A stretch of DNA of 64,000 nucleotides from Catalinimonas niigatensis (GTDB lineage Bacteria > Bacteroidota > Bacteroidia > Cytophagales > Cyclobacteriaceae). Position 1 is the first letter of the stretch. Every line of letters begins with the position of its first letter. The notes below the pieces were generated by a model. It was not told the DNA's origin and did not search any database. It was given only the letters and a program-made list of their open reading frames with translations. Location: contig NZ_CP119422.1 in NCBI RefSeq assembly GCF_030506285.1, positions 2,294,001 through 2,358,000 of the forward strand. Direction: 5' to 3'. Shown here piece by piece: positions 44,242-53,684 of the stretch. Made by a program: the position numbers and the translations under genes.

Positions 44242-44267
44242 GATGCTTCGCCTTGCTCAGCATGACA
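44242..44267. repeat. Dispersed intergenic repeat of the TGTCATGCTGAGC type
   Basis: The plus strand reads GATGCTTCGCC then TTGCTCAGCATGACA. Read on the other strand it gives TGTCATGCTGAGC followed by AAGGCGAAGCATC, a sequence type found scattered between genes in many Bacteroidota genomes and often mis-annotated as short proteins reading RLAQHD. ATGCT and AGCAT form short inverted arms. It lies about 130 bp upstream of the interrupted GIY-YIG gene. Confidence 0.55.
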
Positions 44268-44295
44268 TACTGAAGAATATATTTTCCCTCTCCCT

Positions 44296-44341
44296 AAATA
44301 AAAAACCCCAGGCAGGATACAAAAAGTTTACCAGCCTGGGG
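44296..44341 (-). terminator. Rho-independent terminator of the Lrp/AsnC gene
   Basis: On the minus strand CCCCAGGC (44341-44334) pairs perfectly with GCCTGGGG (44313-44306) and is followed by TTTTTTATTT. It starts 25 bp after the Lrp stop codon at 44366. Confidence 0.9.
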
Positions 44342-44365
44342 CGACAATTTCTTCTAAATTCAATG

Positions 44366-44860
44366 CTATACTTTCACCTTTTCCTCTTCAGGGATGGGCA
44401 AGGCCTTGCTGTCTTTGAAGGTAGACAAGATCACCAGCGACTGTAAGCTATCCACTACAGGAACTTCGTTGACTTTGTCCAGCATCAGCTGCTGATAAGA
44501 AGCAATATCTTTGGCAATGACCCGCAGAATGAAATCGCTGGAGCCTGTCACATGATGACACTCTATGACTTCATCAATTTTATTAATCGCACTGATAAAG
44601 GTGCGTATACTCTCTTTGTCATGTCCCGTGAGTTTGATCTGCACAAAAGTGCTGATGCCTAACCCTATTTTAGAGGTATTTAATTTAGCATGATAGCTAT
44701 CAATTACTCCCGATTGCTCTAGTTTTTTTACACGCTCCAGCGTAGGTGCCGGAGACAAACCTATTTCTTTGGAAAGTTGGGCATTGGTGATCTTAGCATT
44801 CCGCTGTAATATCTCCAGGATTTTCTTATCCACCTTATCTAACTTCGGACTTGTTGTCAT
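44366..44860 (-). CDS. Lrp/AsnC-family transcriptional regulator
   Basis: A 164-residue regulator with an N-terminal helix-turn-helix (VDKKILEILQRNAKITNAQLSKEIGLSPAPTLERVKKLE) and a C-terminal RAM/AsnC ligand domain (STFVQIKLTGHDKE, then VTGSSDFILRVIAKD). Such proteins form octamers that sense amino acids. The gene is monocistronic with its own terminator. Its targets cannot be inferred from the neighbours. Confidence 0.94.
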   Translation of the reverse strand: MTTSPKLDKVDKKILEILQRNAKITNAQLSKEIGLSPAPTLERVKKLEQSGVIDSYHAKLNTSKIGLGISTFVQIKLTGHDKESIRTFISAINKIDEVIECHHVTGSSDFILRVIAKDIASYQQLMLDKVNEVPVVDSLQSLVILSTFKDSKALPIPEEEKVKV

Positions 44861-45015
44861 TTTTGTTGATCTCGTTTAAACTAAAAAAATTGCTGCAAAG
44901 ATAGAGGATTGCAATCATTTTACTAAACATTACCGAACTTTCTTCCTGTAATTTATCAAAATTAAAAATAATATAGTTTAACTTTCAGCAAGCATAAGCC
45001 GATAAGGTGTATCAC

Positions 45016-48000
45016 CTAAGGACTTACCATCAGGCGATGCGTCTGTCTGTGCTCCTGATACTCCACCTGCAAGATATAATTACCGGGAACCATCGCAGAC
45101 ACATCTATGGTAAACGTATTAAGGCCCGCTTTGGTATTGTCAAAACTGAGGTTTTGTAAAAGTTCTCCCCCTATACTTAATAAGCGAACGAATACCACTT
45201 CCTGCCTGGGCAGTACCATATCTATCTTAAAAACATCTCCCGACGGATTGGGATAAGGCGCAATCACACTAAAGTCGTCATTCAGACTGGCACAGGAGCG
45301 GTTATTAGAGATATTGATATCTTCGGCTTTCTCCTCGAGCGTAGCACAGATGTAGCGAAGGTCTATCTCCTGATTGAGTTGGGTGGATATGCTAAAGTCC
45401 AATGGATAGTTGATGGTCTCTCCCGGCCCGATTGTACCCTCAAAAGTTTGGTGGATGGTCAGTACCTGATCCAGGGTAAGGGTAATATCAAAACCACTCA
45501 TGCTCAACGTACCCCCGTTACGGACGGTAAGCAGCAGCCTGATATCAGGCTCACCTTCTTCCGAAAGCAGGCTCACCCGCTGCAACTGTAGATCGGTGAC
45601 CGGCATTACGACCCTGATCTCTTTACTGAAAGTATCACTACAGCCCAGAGTATCTTCCACCTGCAGACTCACCTTATAGGTGCCCGGCTCAGTAAAGGTA
45701 TAAGCAGGATTTTCTTCCGTGCTCTCTCCTGCCCCGCCAAAGTCCCAGAGGTAGCTTAGGCCTGCGGTACTGCTGTTGGTAAAATTCACCGTCAGCGGAG
45801 CTCCGCCGTAGATGACGTCCGCATCAAAGGCTGCCTGTGGCGTGGCAGGCACTGTGATTTCTTTGCTGATACTGTATCGGCAGCCCTGAACTGTCTCTAA
45901 TGTCAGACTGACTTCATAACTTCCTGCGGCGTCAAAGACAAAGTCGGGGTTTTCTTCGTAGCTCAGGCCCTGCCCACCAAAATCCCAGATGTACTGACTG
46001 ATGGCTACTCCTCCGGCCTCACTTTCGTTGCTAAAGCGCATCGGTTCTCCCGCACAGTTGAGGGCAAAGCTAAAATCCGCTGTGGGCGGAGCTTCTACGG
46101 TGATGTTTTTGGTCACCGAAGCATTGCAGGCGGTTTCTGAAAAGACCGTCAGCGATACCTGATAGCTACCGGGAGCGTCAAAGCTGTAAGCAGGTTCAGC
46201 AGTTACGAAGTTCTCTCCGTTGATCGTCCATAGCCACTCGGTAATTTCCTCTCCATCATTGACAGAAGACAGATCCGTGAACTGCACCCTATAGCTATCC
46301 TGATCCGGGCAAAGCGGCTCGGCACTAAAATTTGCCTGTACCGCCGACTCTACGATAATTTCCTGCATCAAAGTATCGCTACAGCCGGCACTGGTGAGTA
46401 CAATCAGGCTGGCCTCATAGGTGCCTGGCAGTGCATAGGTATACTGCGGATTCCTGACCTGTGAGCTGCCCTGTCCATCGCCAAAATTCCAGTTCCAGGC
46501 GATGACATTGGAATTGATACCGGTGGTACTCTCATCGGCAAACTGGGTAGGTGCTCCGGCACAGGCAATATCAGCGGTAAAAGCTGCCTGCGGGCGGGCA
46601 TAAATCGTAATCGTTTTGCTCAACGTATTGGCACAGCCGCTTGCATTGTTAACCTCCAGCATGGCAATGTAGGTACCGGCTGAATCAAAGACATAGTTGG
46701 GGCTCTCCAAAGTCTCAGATGTATAAGTACCTCCATCCCCAAAAGTCCATTGATAGCCGGTGATACCCTCGCCAGTAGTCAGGTTCTCAAAAGTAACCTC
46801 ATCACCCTGACAGATCTGGGGAGGGGTAGTGAAGTTGACCACCGGCCCGGCTTCTACCGTAAAAGTAGTATCATAGGTATTGGAGCAGCCCGGAATGCTA
46901 GCGGTCAGGCTCACCGTCTTGCTTCCTCCCGTAGTGAAGGTAAAAGAAGGATTAGGCTCGGTAGAGTTCCCTTCCCCATTGAAATCCCAGGCATAGCTGA
47001 TAAGCTCATCCGCCCCTTGGGTATCCGTAAGGTTCTGAAAGGCAATTTCACCATTGGTACAGATCACCTCCTGAGCCACTCCAAACTTAGGCTCCGGCGG
47101 CTCATAAATGGTGATATCTTTGGTGACCCGCTGCCCACACCCATCGGCAGATTCTACTTCTAAGGTGATAGGATAAGTGCCAGGGATAGCATATTGATGA
47201 GAGACTTCCTGGCCTGTGGCGGTATTGCTATCGCCAAAGGACCAGAGCCAGTTTGTTATTGACTTATCCGCATTTGCACCAAATGCTATGTTAGAAGCCT
47301 GACAATATGCAATGGGTGTATTTACTTCTAGTTGTGGCGCTTCGGTAGGCAATACGTTTATTTCTTTTGTCTTAGAACTTATGCTACCGTCCTGAGCTAT
47401 AATTTTTAAAGTTAATTCGTAAGTTCCATCTTGCTGATACGAAACAATAGCGCTTTTTCCACTAACGCTTCTTTCGGGTAAAATACAATCTGAGCTAAAT
47501 GTGCCTAAATAAAGCCTTCTGCCTGAAACAGCGATGTCTGCTGTAATTAAACGCCAATCTCCATTAAAGGGAATCAACTTTAAAGGATAAAAGAGTTCTC
47601 CTGAAAGTGCGATTACGTCATAACTGAAGGAGGAGGAAATAGTATTACCAAAGGCTAATCTAAAAAGTGCCCCACTTGTTGTTTGGACAAATCCGTAAAA
47701 TCTACCTTCATCTTCTACCAACTGCACTCTGGTTGGGTTAGCTAGACCTACCAATGAATTTAGATCATTAATTACAGGAGTATTTAGGAGGCTATTGCCA
47801 AAATTTAGCAGAAAAACTTTATTCCTATTTTCAGAGGCTGCTAAGCCAAACCATGTATCACATGATCTAATAATAGATATTCCAGTTATACCATTTGCAC
47901 CAGTAACATTAAAACTGCTTATTAACGGACCACTATCTATGCCTTGATCAAAATTATGTACCAAGACTGTCTCACCTCCTGTTCTGCCAGCAAAAAGCAT

Positions 48001-48588
48001 TGCGGTTGAGTCGGAGGTCTTGACTAACTCTAAACCTGATGTATTCGAAGAGGAAAAATTTGATGCGACAGGAAGACTTCTTATATCATTTCTAAAATCC
48101 AGTTTTGTGATTCCTTTGTTTCGAGAATTTGAAATGAAGCCTACCCACTGATTATTGAATTTCCCTATGGTTATATCTCTTGGAAGATCAAAAAAAGATA
48201 TGTTGACATTTACACTGGATACTGTCTCAACTTGTGTAGCGTTTAGATTGTATCTGTACAAATTTATTCCTCCACTATTTCTAATTGATATACCAAAAGT
48301 GGTATCGTTTTGAATTATCTGCTCATAACCATATGAGAACCTCATTACATTTGAGTTTAAAATAGAGCTAGTGGAAAGAGGTGTAGACAGAATCGGAGGG
48401 CAGAAATACCACATAGTACTATCACCAGATAGTGTATTAATCTCAAATGATTCCTCGATACATACATTTGGAGGAACAGAAAAGTCTATAGGTTGGCATT
48501 GTGCAAATGCCTGTGTATGTATTATAAAAAAAACTATTAGGCTAAACGCTAATGTTTTAATCGGTCTTTTTTTTAAGCAAGCTTCCAT
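45016..48588 (-). CDS. Secreted multi-PKD-domain protein with a T9SS type A sorting domain
   Basis: An 1190-residue exported protein: signal peptide (about 1-30, ending FAQ), a region of about 350 residues with repeated beta strands (ITIGKFNNQWVGFISNS, then LVEDEGRFYGFVQTTSG) that may be a propeller, and seven PKD domains from about 418 to 996, each with a WxFGDG-like core (WSFGDSN, WTFGDGG, WNFGDGQ). A CARDB-like domain (about 997-1095) follows, then a type IX secretion sorting domain starting APYPNPSGD at about 1110. It is probably displayed on the cell surface or released as an adhesin or glycan binder. It starts 11 bp after the glycosyltransferase stop. Confidence 0.9.
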   Translation of the reverse strand: MEACLKKRPIKTLAFSLIVFFIIHTQAFAQCQPIDFSVPPNVCIEESFEINTLSGDSTMWYFCPPILSTPLSTSSILNSNVMRFSYGYEQIIQNDTTFGISIRNSGGINLYRYNLNATQVETVSSVNVNISFFDLPRDITIGKFNNQWVGFISNSRNKGITKLDFRNDIRSLPVASNFSSSNTSGLELVKTSDSTAMLFAGRTGGETVLVHNFDQGIDSGPLISSFNVTGANGITGISIIRSCDTWFGLAASENRNKVFLLNFGNSLLNTPVINDLNSLVGLANPTRVQLVEDEGRFYGFVQTTSGALFRLAFGNTISSSFSYDVIALSGELFYPLKLIPFNGDWRLITADIAVSGRRLYLGTFSSDCILPERSVSGKSAIVSYQQDGTYELTLKIIAQDGSISSKTKEINVLPTEAPQLEVNTPIAYCQASNIAFGANADKSITNWLWSFGDSNTATGQEVSHQYAIPGTYPITLEVESADGCGQRVTKDITIYEPPEPKFGVAQEVICTNGEIAFQNLTDTQGADELISYAWDFNGEGNSTEPNPSFTFTTGGSKTVSLTASIPGCSNTYDTTFTVEAGPVVNFTTPPQICQGDEVTFENLTTGEGITGYQWTFGDGGTYTSETLESPNYVFDSAGTYIAMLEVNNASGCANTLSKTITIYARPQAAFTADIACAGAPTQFADESTTGINSNVIAWNWNFGDGQGSSQVRNPQYTYALPGTYEASLIVLTSAGCSDTLMQEIIVESAVQANFSAEPLCPDQDSYRVQFTDLSSVNDGEEITEWLWTINGENFVTAEPAYSFDAPGSYQVSLTVFSETACNASVTKNITVEAPPTADFSFALNCAGEPMRFSNESEAGGVAISQYIWDFGGQGLSYEENPDFVFDAAGSYEVSLTLETVQGCRYSISKEITVPATPQAAFDADVIYGGAPLTVNFTNSSTAGLSYLWDFGGAGESTEENPAYTFTEPGTYKVSLQVEDTLGCSDTFSKEIRVVMPVTDLQLQRVSLLSEEGEPDIRLLLTVRNGGTLSMSGFDITLTLDQVLTIHQTFEGTIGPGETINYPLDFSISTQLNQEIDLRYICATLEEKAEDINISNNRSCASLNDDFSVIAPYPNPSGDVFKIDMVLPRQEVVFVRLLSIGGELLQNLSFDNTKAGLNTFTIDVSAMVPGNYILQVEYQEHRQTHRLMVSP

Positions 48589-48599
48589 TGATTGCTAAG

Positions 48600-49805
48600 T
48601 TAATTCAACAGAATAACGTAAAAAAGGATACTTACCTCTAGAAAGTACGAATATACCTCTCCTATAATTTTTCTACTCCTGTACTTCTTCGCATGTACAG
48701 GAATTTGCTTCCTTAATAATGGATTATTCAAAATATTTGATAAAGCTTCAAGTTCAATACATGAGATACCGAGATGTTCATTAGAAATCAGCACGCCTAT
48801 ATGCTCCTTTGTAATTATTTCAGCATCATCTCCAACTCCCTTAGTTAGCACAACCGGCAATCCACTAGCCCAGTATTCACCTATTTTTATAGGAGATAGA
48901 TACGCTTTACTTTTCCCTGGATTATAAGTAGCAAAAGCAAAATCTGCCGATGACAAATATGCAGGTATTTCAAAGTGATCAGCTTGCTGAACATATACTT
49001 TCTCACTTGGTAATTTAAACTCTCGTACTCTTGCCTCTATATGTAGATGATGCTCCTCAGGGCTTAAAATGATCAGGTAAAATTCATGCCAATAATCAAA
49101 TGCCTGCCTGTATAAATTAAAAGCTTCTTGATCCATATACATTCCACCATACTTCCCCACATATATACCAACAATCGTTTGATCTTTAATAATTAACTTT
49201 TCTCTTACTTCTTTTCGTTTTTCCTGATCAAACTTGAATTTGTCAACATCCACCGTACAGGGTAATACCATAATTTTATCCTCTGGCACACCTTCACTGA
49301 TTAGCTTTTTCCGATAGTTTTTTGCCACCGGCATGAGGCCTTTCGCATGTTGTTTCTGCTTCTCCTCCCAGTAGCGGGAAAGCAAATAGCGTAAATCCCA
49401 TCTTTTCCAAACGCCTGACTCACGCATATACTCTGCATGAGGCTCGAAAGATTCTACATAAAAGGGGATGTTTGTTTTCTTCCAGACAAGATAGCCTAAA
49501 GCCCCGGCAGGTGCACCACGACAGATAATCGTATCGACAGCATGCTCCTCACATAATTGAAGTAGTTTATTTGGAACAGAGGTATAGTCTCGATATTTAT
49601 CAATAAAGGAGGTTCCAGAGTATATAGATATATGCCGTACCTTGAGAATATTGAGTTTTCTTACTGGTTTGTCCTCTCTCTCAATGGTGGTAAGTATGAT
49701 CTTGTTAACATGTTTAAAGCCACTGAGTACCTCCAGATGAGGATCTACTGTGGCGACAGTCAGCCCCTCATTGATACCCCAGTAACTGACAAAGAGGATA
49801 TTCAT
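48600..49805 (-). CDS. GT-B glycosyltransferase (family 4-like)
   Basis: A 401-residue transferase with an N-terminal Rossmann domain (NILFVSYWGINEGLTVATVDPHLEVL) and a C-terminal nucleotide-sugar domain (YLSSADFAFATYNPGKSKAYLSPIKIGEYWASGLPVVLTKG). The linker VLPCTVDVDKF is typical of GT4 enzymes. It should add one sugar to a growing lipid-linked glycan at the cytoplasmic side. Its start overlaps the end of the next upstream gene by 4 bp. Confidence 0.85.
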   Translation of the reverse strand: MNILFVSYWGINEGLTVATVDPHLEVLSGFKHVNKIILTTIEREDKPVRKLNILKVRHISIYSGTSFIDKYRDYTSVPNKLLQLCEEHAVDTIICRGAPAGALGYLVWKKTNIPFYVESFEPHAEYMRESGVWKRWDLRYLLSRYWEEKQKQHAKGLMPVAKNYRKKLISEGVPEDKIMVLPCTVDVDKFKFDQEKRKEVREKLIIKDQTIVGIYVGKYGGMYMDQEAFNLYRQAFDYWHEFYLIILSPEEHHLHIEARVREFKLPSEKVYVQQADHFEIPAYLSSADFAFATYNPGKSKAYLSPIKIGEYWASGLPVVLTKGVGDDAEIITKEHIGVLISNEHLGISCIELEALSNILNNPLLRKQIPVHAKKYRSRKIIGEVYSYFLEVSILFYVILLN

Positions 49806-50623
49806 AACTTGATAAATCTAAGGTAACTTTGAAAAGCCTTCCAGGGAGATAAATCCGCCAGGTAAGATTTCCACATAATAGTGCGTAACTTATTCTTCAA
49901 AAGTAGTAGCTGTTTTTCATTTAATTGAAATCCTCTTTCTAAAACCTGATAAAGTTCAATGTAGCCTGATTCAAGTCCTTTCAGATTACGCATAGCGGAC
50001 ACATGACCTTGTCTATACATTAACACTGGCTCATTAACAGCGTCATAATTGCCCCCGTTCCTACTGAGAGCGATGTAGAATAAAAGATCCTCTCCGTGAG
50101 TCAGACCTTCCCTGAACTGATAAATTTGATTTTTCTTTCTCTTAATCATCCAGGTTAAACCGGTAAAACAGCGTTCGTCCAGATTGATCAAAGCTTGGAA
50201 GGGGTTTCCAATAAATGAATGCGTCTTTATTCTGATGATTTTATTTAACGAATTGTTTACAATCAATACTTGACCATCTACAAAATCTAGCTTTGGATCT
50301 TCTCTAAATGCAGATATCCTTACTTCTAAACTCTCTTTAGGAAAAACATCATCTGCATCCAGAAAACAAAAAAAATCTCCTCGCATATTAGCCAATGCCT
50401 TATTCCTGGCTGCACTTACTCCCTGATTAGACTGACTAAAGTACCTAATCCTAGAGTCTTCTATGGCTTTTACCTTTTCCTCTGTATCATCTATACTTCC
50501 ATCGTTGACTATTATTAGTTCCCAGTGCGTGTAAGTTTGTTTAGTCACAGAGTTGATTGCATCTTCTAGGTAAGAAGATGCATTAAAAGCCGGCATAATA
50601 ATGCTAACTAGTGGCTTATTCAT
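49802..50623 (-). CDS. GT2 family glycosyltransferase
   Basis: A 273-residue GT-A enzyme beginning KPLVSIIMPAFNASSYLEDAINSVTKQTY, with VNDGSIDDTEE for nucleotide binding and the metal motif FLDADDVFP. The acceptor region is RCFTGLTWMIKRKK. It overlaps both neighbours by 4 bp (ATGA-type coupling) and so is part of a compact operon with the sulfotransferase upstream of it. Confidence 0.9.
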   Translation of the reverse strand: MNKPLVSIIMPAFNASSYLEDAINSVTKQTYTHWELIIVNDGSIDDTEEKVKAIEDSRIRYFSQSNQGVSAARNKALANMRGDFFCFLDADDVFPKESLEVRISAFREDPKLDFVDGQVLIVNNSLNKIIRIKTHSFIGNPFQALINLDERCFTGLTWMIKRKKNQIYQFREGLTHGEDLLFYIALSRNGGNYDAVNEPVLMYRQGHVSAMRNLKGLESGYIELYQVLERGFQLNEKQLLLLKNKLRTIMWKSYLADLSPWKAFQSYLRFIKL

Positions 50624-51561
50624 AAGAGGGGCATTGTCTCCTTAGAATAGTGGGTAATTTCAAAATAATCTAGTATCCTCTGTAACTTATCAATAGTATC
50701 CTGATCAAAGAAAACTTGCCAGCTACTAAGTTGGGAACTAAGGTTCTTTACGTTACTATCACTAATCGTGGTTTTACTTGGTTTTCTTACTGCGCTTAAA
50801 ATACCTTCTGGAATATGCATGTTCCAAAGTTGAAATATTCTTTTCAACTCTTTTTCCGGGTCTAAAAGTAAATTTTCGTAATAAATACAAATCCACTCTT
50901 GATTATTATTATCATTGTTGAGCGCATGCATATTAGAGATACACCAGGTAGCTACCAGGCTTTCTTCCTTTGTTCTTAACGATGACAAGAAACTTTTATG
51001 CTCTAGGTAAATCTCATTAAATGGAACATCAGGCATTTTAAAACCTTGATAATCAGATGACCAGCCCCCCTGCTTTATCTGAGAGGCTGCCACAGCAAAT
51101 GGATGCCTGATAAGATATACAGGCAAGTATTTGAAAGAAAATTGATCAACCAACCATGGAAGTAAAGCATTACCTCTACAAAATTTAAAAATTAAGTAAT
51201 CAGCATTTCTATAATCTTTGATAGCTGATAGGAAAGTTGAGTAAGCATTTAAATGTTTTCCCTGAAACAATTCGGAGAAAGCTTGTCTAGCCTCGGACCA
51301 ATTTGCGTCTTTAGGTATATGCTGTCTCCAACCAAAATTTAAATGTTTAAAATAACTACCTTCTTTAAGATGCAATGGCTCCCAAACTACAGCGGTATTC
51401 GGTATATGTTGAATTAATTGAGCTAACCAGGTACTACCTCCTCTGGGATCTGAGAAAATAAGGATAGCATTTTCAGGATTAAACTCTTTATGACGCATTG
51501 CCAACGAGAGTTGAATTTCTATCAGTTTATTTTCCAGAAATTTTTTGCTGCGATATAACAT
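50620..51561 (-). CDS. Sulfotransferase (PAPS-dependent)
   Basis: A 313-residue protein with the 5'-phosphosulfate loop SDPRGGSTWLAQLI near residue 37 and a 3'-phosphate-binding region LIRHPFAVAASQIKQGGW, as in carbohydrate sulfotransferases. It should transfer sulfate from PAPS to a sugar hydroxyl or amine. It overlaps the GT2 gene by 4 bp and the upstream glycosyltransferase by 35 bp. It is one of two sulfotransferases in the cluster, and they are not close to each other in sequence. Confidence 0.83.
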   Translation of the reverse strand: MLYRSKKFLENKLIEIQLSLAMRHKEFNPENAILIFSDPRGGSTWLAQLIQHIPNTAVVWEPLHLKEGSYFKHLNFGWRQHIPKDANWSEARQAFSELFQGKHLNAYSTFLSAIKDYRNADYLIFKFCRGNALLPWLVDQFSFKYLPVYLIRHPFAVAASQIKQGGWSSDYQGFKMPDVPFNEIYLEHKSFLSSLRTKEESLVATWCISNMHALNNDNNNQEWICIYYENLLLDPEKELKRIFQLWNMHIPEGILSAVRKPSKTTISDSNVKNLSSQLSSWQVFFDQDTIDKLQRILDYFEITHYSKETMPLL

Positions 51562-52651
51562 CTTTAATATGAGATTCTATTCTCTTTAACTGCTTCTCGT
51601 AGGTATTTTCATAAGCAAATTCTATTCTTTCCTTTTGTAATAACTCATTATTATAATGATCAATTTTTGATATTACTTCTTCAAATAAGTCTGGATAATC
51701 TTCATTACGGCTACACATAGCTAATAAATGCCCCTTATCTTTGTACTCATCAGTATAAGTAGATACTATTATCTTACCTGAAGCGAAATATTCCATCAAT
51801 TTGTGAGGATTAGCAAGTTGCTTGAGGTAAGCATCGGCTTTATAAGCTAATAATAATACATCAGATTTTTGCAAATAATGCGATACTTCATTATGAGGGA
51901 CTGAACCAGTAAAGAAAACATTTGGGTAAGATTCAACAGTTAAATTATCCCAATCTAAATCTGATTTACTAAGATTACTTTTTCCTTTCGGACCTATAAA
52001 AATAAAATCAACATTAGGGTGCTTATCAATTATTAGTTCAATAAGGCTCCAATCAATATACTTTAAAGCAAGGTTACCTACATACAAAGCCTTGATTTTG
52101 TTATTACCGGGTAACGACACATTATTTTTAGGATAACTATTCTGGAAAGCAGTACCATGATGAATTTTAAAAGTATTAGCATTGAACCGTAGTAGTTTAT
52201 TCATAATAAAATCAGTAGTGCAAAAACAAATATCTACAGTTCGGGCAGCTTTATCCGTCTGAAAGTCCTGATTTAAGTCTACAATATGACTTATTTTTAG
52301 CACGGGTTCTGGCAACGCACTAAAATCATAAAATACCGAGTTGTCAAATGACCACACTATATCAAATATACACCCGGTAAGTTGCTGAAGTTTTTCATAC
52401 TTCTGCCGAATGATTTTTTTTATGATTGCTTCAGGTAGATAACGTAATCCTTTCAGAAATCGTGGGTAGTCAACGACGTATAAATTTTCGTATTGAGTAG
52501 CTTGTAGTTCATAAGATGAAGAAGGTGGATTTAGAAAAAATACTGAATTTCCTTGGTACGCCAAAGCAACAGCGTAATGATGCTTAGAAACAAAGTTTTG
52601 CCCCCATGGTTCGGGCGAGATTAATAATATTTTTTTACCTGTAAACTTCAT
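51527..52651 (-). CDS. GT-B glycosyltransferase
   Basis: A 374-residue transferase with N-terminal KKILLISPEPWGQNFVSKHHYAVALAYQG and C-terminal HNEVSHYLQKSDVLLLAYKADAYLKQLANPHKLMEYFASGKIIVST, the donor-binding half of GT4-like enzymes. The substrate is unknown. It overlaps the downstream sulfotransferase gene by 35 bp and the upstream glycosyltransferase gene by 17 bp. Confidence 0.82.
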   Translation of the reverse strand: MKFTGKKILLISPEPWGQNFVSKHHYAVALAYQGNSVFFLNPPSSSYELQATQYENLYVVDYPRFLKGLRYLPEAIIKKIIRQKYEKLQQLTGCIFDIVWSFDNSVFYDFSALPEPVLKISHIVDLNQDFQTDKAARTVDICFCTTDFIMNKLLRFNANTFKIHHGTAFQNSYPKNNVSLPGNNKIKALYVGNLALKYIDWSLIELIIDKHPNVDFIFIGPKGKSNLSKSDLDWDNLTVESYPNVFFTGSVPHNEVSHYLQKSDVLLLAYKADAYLKQLANPHKLMEYFASGKIIVSTYTDEYKDKGHLLAMCSRNEDYPDLFEEVISKIDHYNNELLQKERIEFAYENTYEKQLKRIESHIKDVISQQKISGK

Positions 52652-53684
52652 CTTGAAGTATACTTTGGTATAAACTGTATGTTTTTCTTCCTATCTCTTC
52701 CCAAGTCATAAAATAATCGGTGTTAGGTATTACTTTGAAGTCACTATCATGTAAATTGTTGATAATGTAAGCTGCTTCATAAGATTTATAATTATGAAAA
52801 CAATATTTGCTGCCCTCATTTATGACACCTCCGATATTACCAGCCTTATCATAAGCGACTACCTGTTTACCGTAAGAATAGGCCATAAATAGCACACCTG
52901 AATTCAAATGATTTTCTCTAGGTAGCAGTATTATATCGCTTGCCTTAAAGTATTTCTCAATGTCTTCTTCAGCAACAGCTCCTCTTCCCAAGAAAGTATT
53001 AGGATGTTTGTCTGCTCTGTGATCAAGCAAGATTGCCTGAATTCTTTTCAGCGGTGATATTTTCCATGACGGATAGGTTCCTCCATACCACCTTGGCACT
53101 AAGAGAAATTTATTTTTTTTGCTGATCTTTTTAAAAGTCTTCCAGATAAAATCTCTCTCTCGCTGACTTCTAATTTTACCAAATACTAAAACGGTAAAGC
53201 TTTCTGGCATGAGGCCAAGCAATTCTCTAGCTTGTTCTTGGTTATCTAGCTTATTATCTACTTCATAAAGACCACGAGGTATCACTACGTGCTGCTTATC
53301 AGGGGATTTACCAATTTCATTATTATAAGAATGATCTCCTAAGTGAATAATAACATCGGCAGCATCGTAAACTGCTTGGTAAATACTACTACACCAATAA
53401 TTTTGTAGTTCATGTGACTGATCATTATGGAACGTGTATACAATTTTTGCTCTACGTTTCCATTGAGTCAGTCGCTTTTTTATTAAATTATAATTTTCTG
53501 CATTTGGTAATTTCCAATAAAACAATTCTTCTGGCCAGTGGATATGAATTATAACGTAATCTTCTTTGTTTTGAAAAAACATTTCAACTGACTGAGTAAT
53601 TGATACATATTTCTTCAGGTGGCTAGTTAGCAAGTGAATATGTTGATTGGACTGAAGAGGATCTACTACTTGCAATACCTTCAT
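52635..53684 (-). CDS. GT-B glycosyltransferase (family 4-like)
   Basis: A 349-residue protein with N-terminal MKVLQVVDPLQSNQHIHLL, a conserved IVYTFHNDQSHE strand, and a C-terminal ADIILLPRENHLNSGVLFMAYSYGKQVVAY-type donor site (here KASDIILLPREN). It resembles beta-1,4-mannosyl- or GDP-sugar-using GT4 enzymes. It overlaps its upstream sulfotransferase gene by 4 bp. Confidence 0.82.
   Translation of the reverse strand: MKVLQVVDPLQSNQHIHLLTSHLKKYVSITQSVEMFFQNKEDYVIIHIHWPEELFYWKLPNAENYNLIKKRLTQWKRRAKIVYTFHNDQSHELQNYWCSSIYQAVYDAADVIIHLGDHSYNNEIGKSPDKQHVVIPRGLYEVDNKLDNQEQARELLGLMPESFTVLVFGKIRSQRERDFIWKTFKKISKKNKFLLVPRWYGGTYPSWKISPLKRIQAILLDHRADKHPNTFLGRGAVAEEDIEKYFKASDIILLPRENHLNSGVLFMAYSYGKQVVAYDKAGNIGGVINEGSKYCFHNYKSYEAAYIINNLHDSDFKVIPNTDYFMTWEEIGRKTYSLYQSILQDEVYR

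Noticed and set aside
44243-44446. Plus-strand frame starting MLRLAQHDI
   Set aside because: This start is the known mis-translation of a dispersed TGTCATGCTGAGC-type repeat; the rest is antisense to the Lrp gene.
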